NCBI GenBank assembly: GCA_014529385.2
Contig: CM043945.1
Coordinates: 153,763,741-153,827,740 of the forward strand
Length of the DNA stretch: 64,000 nucleotides
Reading direction: 5' to 3'
Origin: Adiantum capillus-veneris
Lineage: Eukaryota; Streptophyta; Polypodiopsida; Polypodiales; Pteridaceae
The translations under genes were made by a program, and so were the position numbers. This document shows positions 60,433 to 64,000 of this stretch, piece after piece (position 1 is the first letter of the stretch; each line of letters starts with the position of its first letter). The notes under the pieces are model-generated. The model had not been told where the DNA came from and did no database searches. It saw only the letters and a list, made by a program, of their open reading frames with translations.

Positions 60433-60970
60433 ATGCGGACCAGCAATTCCACCTGCATGTTCGACTACTGCTACTATACAATAAGCCGTCATGTTCAGCT
60501 AATGGAAGAGCAAATTGAGCCTACACAGAAATTAGTGATGCAAGATGACGATTCCAAGGGTCACACACACACACAAACACCACATCCCGTCAAATCTAGA
60601 GTAAGAATTAAGTGCCTTGAGCAGACATCAGCTACATTGCAAGAATGGTTGATCTATTATCATGTGTATACATGTAGGGCTTCAATCAAGCGGATACAGA
60701 GCATGTGTCACATGTGGACCTAGACTGAATGCACGTACGTATGAAGGATACCATGTGCCATTCACAGCGGCATCAATGGAGGAGATCGGAGAAAAGGCTC
60801 AGTCAGAAGCTGTGGAGGTGGTGCCAGACGAACATCAAGCTGCTACCCTCTATGGGGTGCATGCAGAGGATCTACAAAATGCAACAAAGGACATCTGTTT
60901 AAACGAAGAGCTCTATATAGATATAGGAAGTTATGCTGAGCTATGCGAGGATAAGAGAGAGATCTCTTAA
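60433..60970 (+). pseudogene. Weak coding remnant, possibly transposase-related
   Basis: Two frames, 60433-60723 and 60662-60970. The second gives GLQSSGYRACVTCGPRLNARTYEGYHVPF, then SMEEIGEKAQSEAVEVVPDEHQ. GYxACxxCGPxLxxR resembles a Cys-containing block of TNP2-type CACTA transposases (pattern memory only), which would fit the CACTA end at 58677. It could equally be chance; no catalytic residues seen. Confidence 0.25.
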
Positions 60971-61270
60971 AAACATAAATATTGTATTTGAACAATTTTG
61001 CTCCGTTTTGTAAATTCAAAGTTATGCACTTTCCTCTTCCATCACTCAAGTTGAATAGAAGAAGAACGCTTTCTGTTGCTGCTAGCCTTTGAACATTCCA
61101 AAGCTACAAGCACATTCAAGTTCTTGTACGATTCTCCGTTTCGAACAATTTTTCTCCGTTTTGTAAAAACTCTGGCTCTCTAAGTATTTGCATCATTGCG
61201 TCATTGCGTCATTGTATTTACATGCGTCATTGCATCATTGTATTTAATGGTCTTTGCATCCACTCCAGGT
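60971..61270. other. Sequence left of solo LTR E
   Basis: 300 bp without ORF. Contains a short GCGTCATT repeat (61197-61252). It ends CACTCCAGGTACAT at the LTR; with the LTR removed it would join the sequence at 63294. Confidence 0.45.
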
Positions 61271-62097
61271 ACATTGTCGTGCTGTGACACGTACATAGTG
61301 GGAACGTATGCTACAAGATCTATCTTGTAACTTTTTAGATACATAATTATCTTTCCTATAATGTAAATATGCATATTTAAGTATAATAATAAGCCTTCTA
61401 TCTCATCCTATTATTTTTCTCAAGGGTAACCTATCCTTACTTTACCATCAGAAAATACTATGGGAAAAGCATCAATAGCTCCGCCTCTTTAACTTGGGGC
61501 AAAAAGCATTGATTCTTTATTTCTACTATCTCATTATCATCTCACACCCTAGCTAGATCCTATATCTAGGGTAAACTCCAATATATATATTCTATGTATT
61601 TTTTTTTCTTTTCTTATATTTCTTTTGAAATAGCCACTAGGAGGGAATCGAATCCTAGTGGGACACTAGGTGGCATGATTTCAAAGATACACTTATTTTA
61701 ATGCATTATTGCAAGCATGATTACAAAACTTTGTCAAGGAGAAATGTCATGCTTTCATATTGCATGAGGTGTCCTTTGGAATTAAATGAAAGTCTAAGCT
61801 AAGGGGACCGCGGGAAGACTTTTGCTGCCAGAAATGGACCCTATTTTGATGAATTTTTTACACAAGGTTCCAATCCGAATTGGAAAATGATTTTAAAATA
61901 AAAATCGTAGCTAATGAGCTGAAGTTTTTGCCCATATTTTTACTTTTTTTTTTGGAGCCACGATTAAGGAGATATGATCAAAATACTGGACCCCAGTCTG
62001 CCCACATCATGTAGGGACAGCTCATTTCCAACTTTTCCAATTCATATTCACACTGGCTCCTCTCTTCTTGTGTAAATCCTTGGGGGTTCCCTTCACC

Positions 62098-62106
62098 TAT
62101 AAAAGG
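62098..62106 (+). promoter_or_regulatory. TATA box of LTR E
   Basis: TATAAAAGG in the context CACCTATAAAAGGGGACC. Equivalent to 38811 and 46236. Any transcript from here would run into the ORF at 63416. Confidence 0.75.
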
Positions 62107-62379
62107 GGACCTCTTCTTCCTTGAATAAAAACTCAGGCATTCAAGCCATTGATGAGAGGAATTCTTGAGGGAGTGAGTAGTAATGCCTAATTGTACTTAG
62201 CCATTAACATAAGCCCAAGCTGCCTACACTTTCTCCTAGAGGGAGACTAGCCATTCTTGTACGCTATCCTTGTAAGATCAACTCTAATGAGAGAAGGTGT
62301 GGTACTTGGCGTATCAATCAACGTTGAATTCTCCCCTCTTCTTCTCTCTCCTATCAATAATGGTGCCGACGGGTTTCAA

Positions 62380-62564
62380 GTAAGATGTGTTCTACATTGA
62401 TGTTTTCTTGATTTCTTGTTGTTTTCTTTTTCATCTCTAATCGGACAAATATATATATATATATATGTATCTAATCTCATCTCCTTAACCAAACCTATCT
62501 CTCTCATTCTTAGTAATTCATCCTCTCCAGGTTCTCTTTGCTACAGGTACATCTCTCCCCGCAG
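62380..62564 (+). other. Candidate intron in LTR E
   Basis: GTAAGATGT donor and TCTCCCCGCAG acceptor, parallel to 46400-46757 in D. The TACG-loop hairpin (62573-62586) lies just after the acceptor. Confidence 0.4.
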
Positions 62565-62659
62565 TATCCTTATTGCCTACGGGCAAGAATAGGGCTTGGG
62601 AGGGAAACTTCTCATCTCTTCACTTCTCTCATATCTACATTTCTCACATACTATCCTAG

Positions 62660-62879
62660 ATGAATAACCCACATGATGATCATTTCTATCACTTTCACTC
62701 TGTACGATCTATTAGAATTTAACATATGGATTAGCCGAAAAATACACTTTCAACAACGTATAGTGTTTCTCTTTGGCCCAGAAAGGCTTAATGAAATACT
62801 TCTATCACCGGATCCCATCATACTACCTCTCATAGACTATAACTTTTCTTTTGACTTAAGCGTAGTTATCTTGCTATGA
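62660..62879 (+). pseudogene. LTR ORF 1 in LTR E, one frameshift
   Basis: MNNPHDDHFYHFHSVRSIRI, then an extra T near 62717 shifts the frame; coding continues NIWISRKIHFQQRIVFLFG, ERLNEILLSPDPIILPLIDYN, FDLSVVILL. The stop TGA overlaps the ORF 2 ATG, as in D. First ATG after the candidate acceptor. Apart from the single-base insertion the protein is preserved, with changes mostly at silent sites. Confidence 0.65.
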
Positions 62880-63088
62880 ACCAATAGGATTTGTACACAC
62901 ACTTAATCCCAATCACTAGACAAAATATATATATTATGGTAAGCACAAAACAACAATTCCAAAGAACAATTCGTAGCCTATTTGGTCAGCCAAGATTGAA
63001 TGCCATTAACTCATCCATTAACCCTTTCATATTACCTATGATACGATATGACCATAGCCTTGATGTTTTCATCTTCGTATTGTTTTAA
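62876..63088 (+). pseudogene. LTR ORF 2 in LTR E, one stop
   Basis: Same 71-codon length as in D. MNQ*DLYTHLIPITRQNIYIMV, QFQRTIRSLFGQPRLNAINSS, NPFILPMIRYDHSLDVFIFVLF. Codon 4 is TAG where D has GAG. The rest is open and conserved. Confidence 0.65.
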
Positions 63089-63302
63089 CATTCTCTTTTG
63101 TGTTCTTTCTTTGTGTGTGTGAGTGCAAGAGAGAAAGAGTGAGTCTTCTTTGATTGCACTTCTTTCCAAACCCTAGTCTTCGTGGCATCTATGGTTTAAC
63201 TCCTTCATATAGTTTTTGTTGAGTTCTCTCACAAACTCTCACAGCCATAAGCCCGGTGCTTTCCTGGCAAGACCGCAAATTTCTCGACAACGTATGCTCT
63301 AG

Positions 63303-63413
63303 GTATGTTCTCATAAGCACCTCCTCCTCTCTCTCTCTCTCTCTATCTACTTGTCAATGTTTTCTACTCCATTCATTCAATATTAAGTTTAAATGTTTGT
63401 GTGTTTAATGCAG
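63303..63413 (+). other. Candidate 111-bp intron ahead of the 63416 ORF
   Basis: CTCTAG/GTATGTTCTC donor and TTTAATGCAG acceptor, with pyrimidine-rich interior (CCTCCTCCTCTCTCTCTC). The donor is 13 bp after LTR E. Confidence 0.45.
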
Positions 63414-63415
63414 GT

Positions 63416-64000
63416 ATGGATAATGAGGAGTTTCTTTCTTCTTTGTCACCCCAACAGAGATAGTGGTACGTGGAGCGTCATCGCTCTGGCGCACCATCGC
63501 ACGTTCCTACTCCATCCGCATCTCCCTCTGTTTCGGAGTCCTCAGCACGCTCTAAAGCTTTGGTGTTGACGAGAAGATCTTCACATTGGTCTAGGCACCG
63601 ACGCTCTAGTGGTGGCGGTGGCGGTTGTTGTGGGGGTGGCGCCACCGATGCTTCGACACCGCCTCGTGTTCGACGAGGCTCTTTACCCTCCCCTTCTTTT
63701 CCCATCCCGACACCAGCCATGGAATCGCCATCGACACCAAGTTTTGCACGACTGACTGCTATTCCCTGCATCTACACACCACTAGCTACTCCTCCAGGAG
63801 TCACTCCAGTGGACACTCCTCGCTTCGGGGCTCAGACTCCTGTGGAGACACCTGGCGTTCGTACCTCCGTTGACATGCCGCTAGAGACCCCTGCCAAGGC
63901 ACCCAGGTTCACGCGTCAGCGGCACGAGGACTTGCCTTACTCCGTCGACTTCACTGGCGGCATCATCTTGGATGATGAAGGCAAGAAGGTGATTTCGCGT
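63416..64000 (+). pseudogene. Unrecognised Pro/Ser/Thr-rich ORF, runs off the window
   Basis: MDNEEFLSSLSPQQR, TAG at 63461, then one open frame to the window end: SGAPSHVPTPSASPSVSESS, a GGGGGCCGGG stretch, repeated TP motifs (TPPGVTPVDTPRFGAQTPVETP), and a more ordered end LPYSVDFTGGIILDDEGKKVISR. Codon use is richer in G/C at third positions than anything else here. It could be the 5' part of a host gene (with the TAG as damage, or a start further in), or the Gag start of an unrelated element. I recognise no family. Confidence 0.45.

Larger units (their letters stand above)
61275..63289 (+). mobile_element. Solo LTR E of the element D family (2015 bp)
   Basis: TGTCGTGCTGTGACACG start and CTCGACA end match D's LTR. 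It is flanked by ACAT (61271-61274) and ACGT (63290-63293), a 4-bp duplication with one transition, the same length as D's GCGT. No PBS follows (D has TGGTGAACC seven bases after its LTR), so it is a solo LTR left by LTR-LTR recombination. TATA at 62098. Confidence 0.8.

Noticed and set aside
61275-64000. LTR E as the 5' LTR of an element whose gag is the 63416 ORF
   Set aside because: No primer site follows the LTR, a 4-bp near-match duplication fits a solo LTR, and the downstream ORF differs from D's Gag. Not fully excluded.

Overview
The window is a stack of plant-type transposable elements and holds no host gene I can identify with confidence. It suggests a land plant with a large, repeat-filled genome; a gymnosperm-like genome is possible, but I cannot name the species. 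Evidence: non-chromovirus Ty3/gypsy elements with a tRNA-Asp-like primer site, a chromovirus with a chromodomain, nested insertions, old LTR pairs (about 6-8% divergent by eye) and many CGA-to-TGA stops of the kind left by CpG methylation.

Layout. 1-5087: gag and protease end of element A (minus strand), interrupted by element B (5088-24966). A resumes at about 24967-25869 and 27165-27402, where a 1.3 kb TTAA-flanked DNA transposon (25874-27160) split it again. B (minus) is about 20 kb: 5' LTR, tRNA-Asp-like PBS, a 1.8 kb leader with palindromes, gag with a long N-terminal extension, protease, RT, RNase H, two integrase zinc modules, an integrase with an internal duplication, a second retropepsin-like domain, a spacer with palindromes every 284 bp, a third ORF of about 1150 codons, PPT and 3' LTR. 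28796-37285: element C (plus), full length with ATGAC target duplications and its own third ORF. 37942-47497: element D (plus), a complete Ty3/gypsy element whose pol looks like fungal elements. Its LTRs carry two overlapping small ORFs. 47498-61270: old debris, including a second TTAA transposon (50996-52314), tandem duplications, microsatellites, inverted LTR-like sequences, a chromovirus pol remnant F (56530-58676, minus) cut by a CACTA-like end, and tRNA-like tandem units. 61275-63289: solo LTR E of the D family. 63416-64000: an intron-preceded, GC-richer ORF running off the window.

Most notable: (1) the LTRs of D and E encode two adjacent, mutually homologous proteins of about 70 residues. 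They overlap at ATGA, and by hand count most codon differences between D and E are synonymous (37 against 9). (2) A and B each carry a family-specific CGCG-centred perfect palindrome repeated at about 284 bp in the leader (in B also after pol). These could be RNA-dimerisation sites or protein-binding sites. (3) B has a second retropepsin-like domain fused behind integrase. Every pol gene here is broken, so the elements look immobile; the value lies in what they show about their families.
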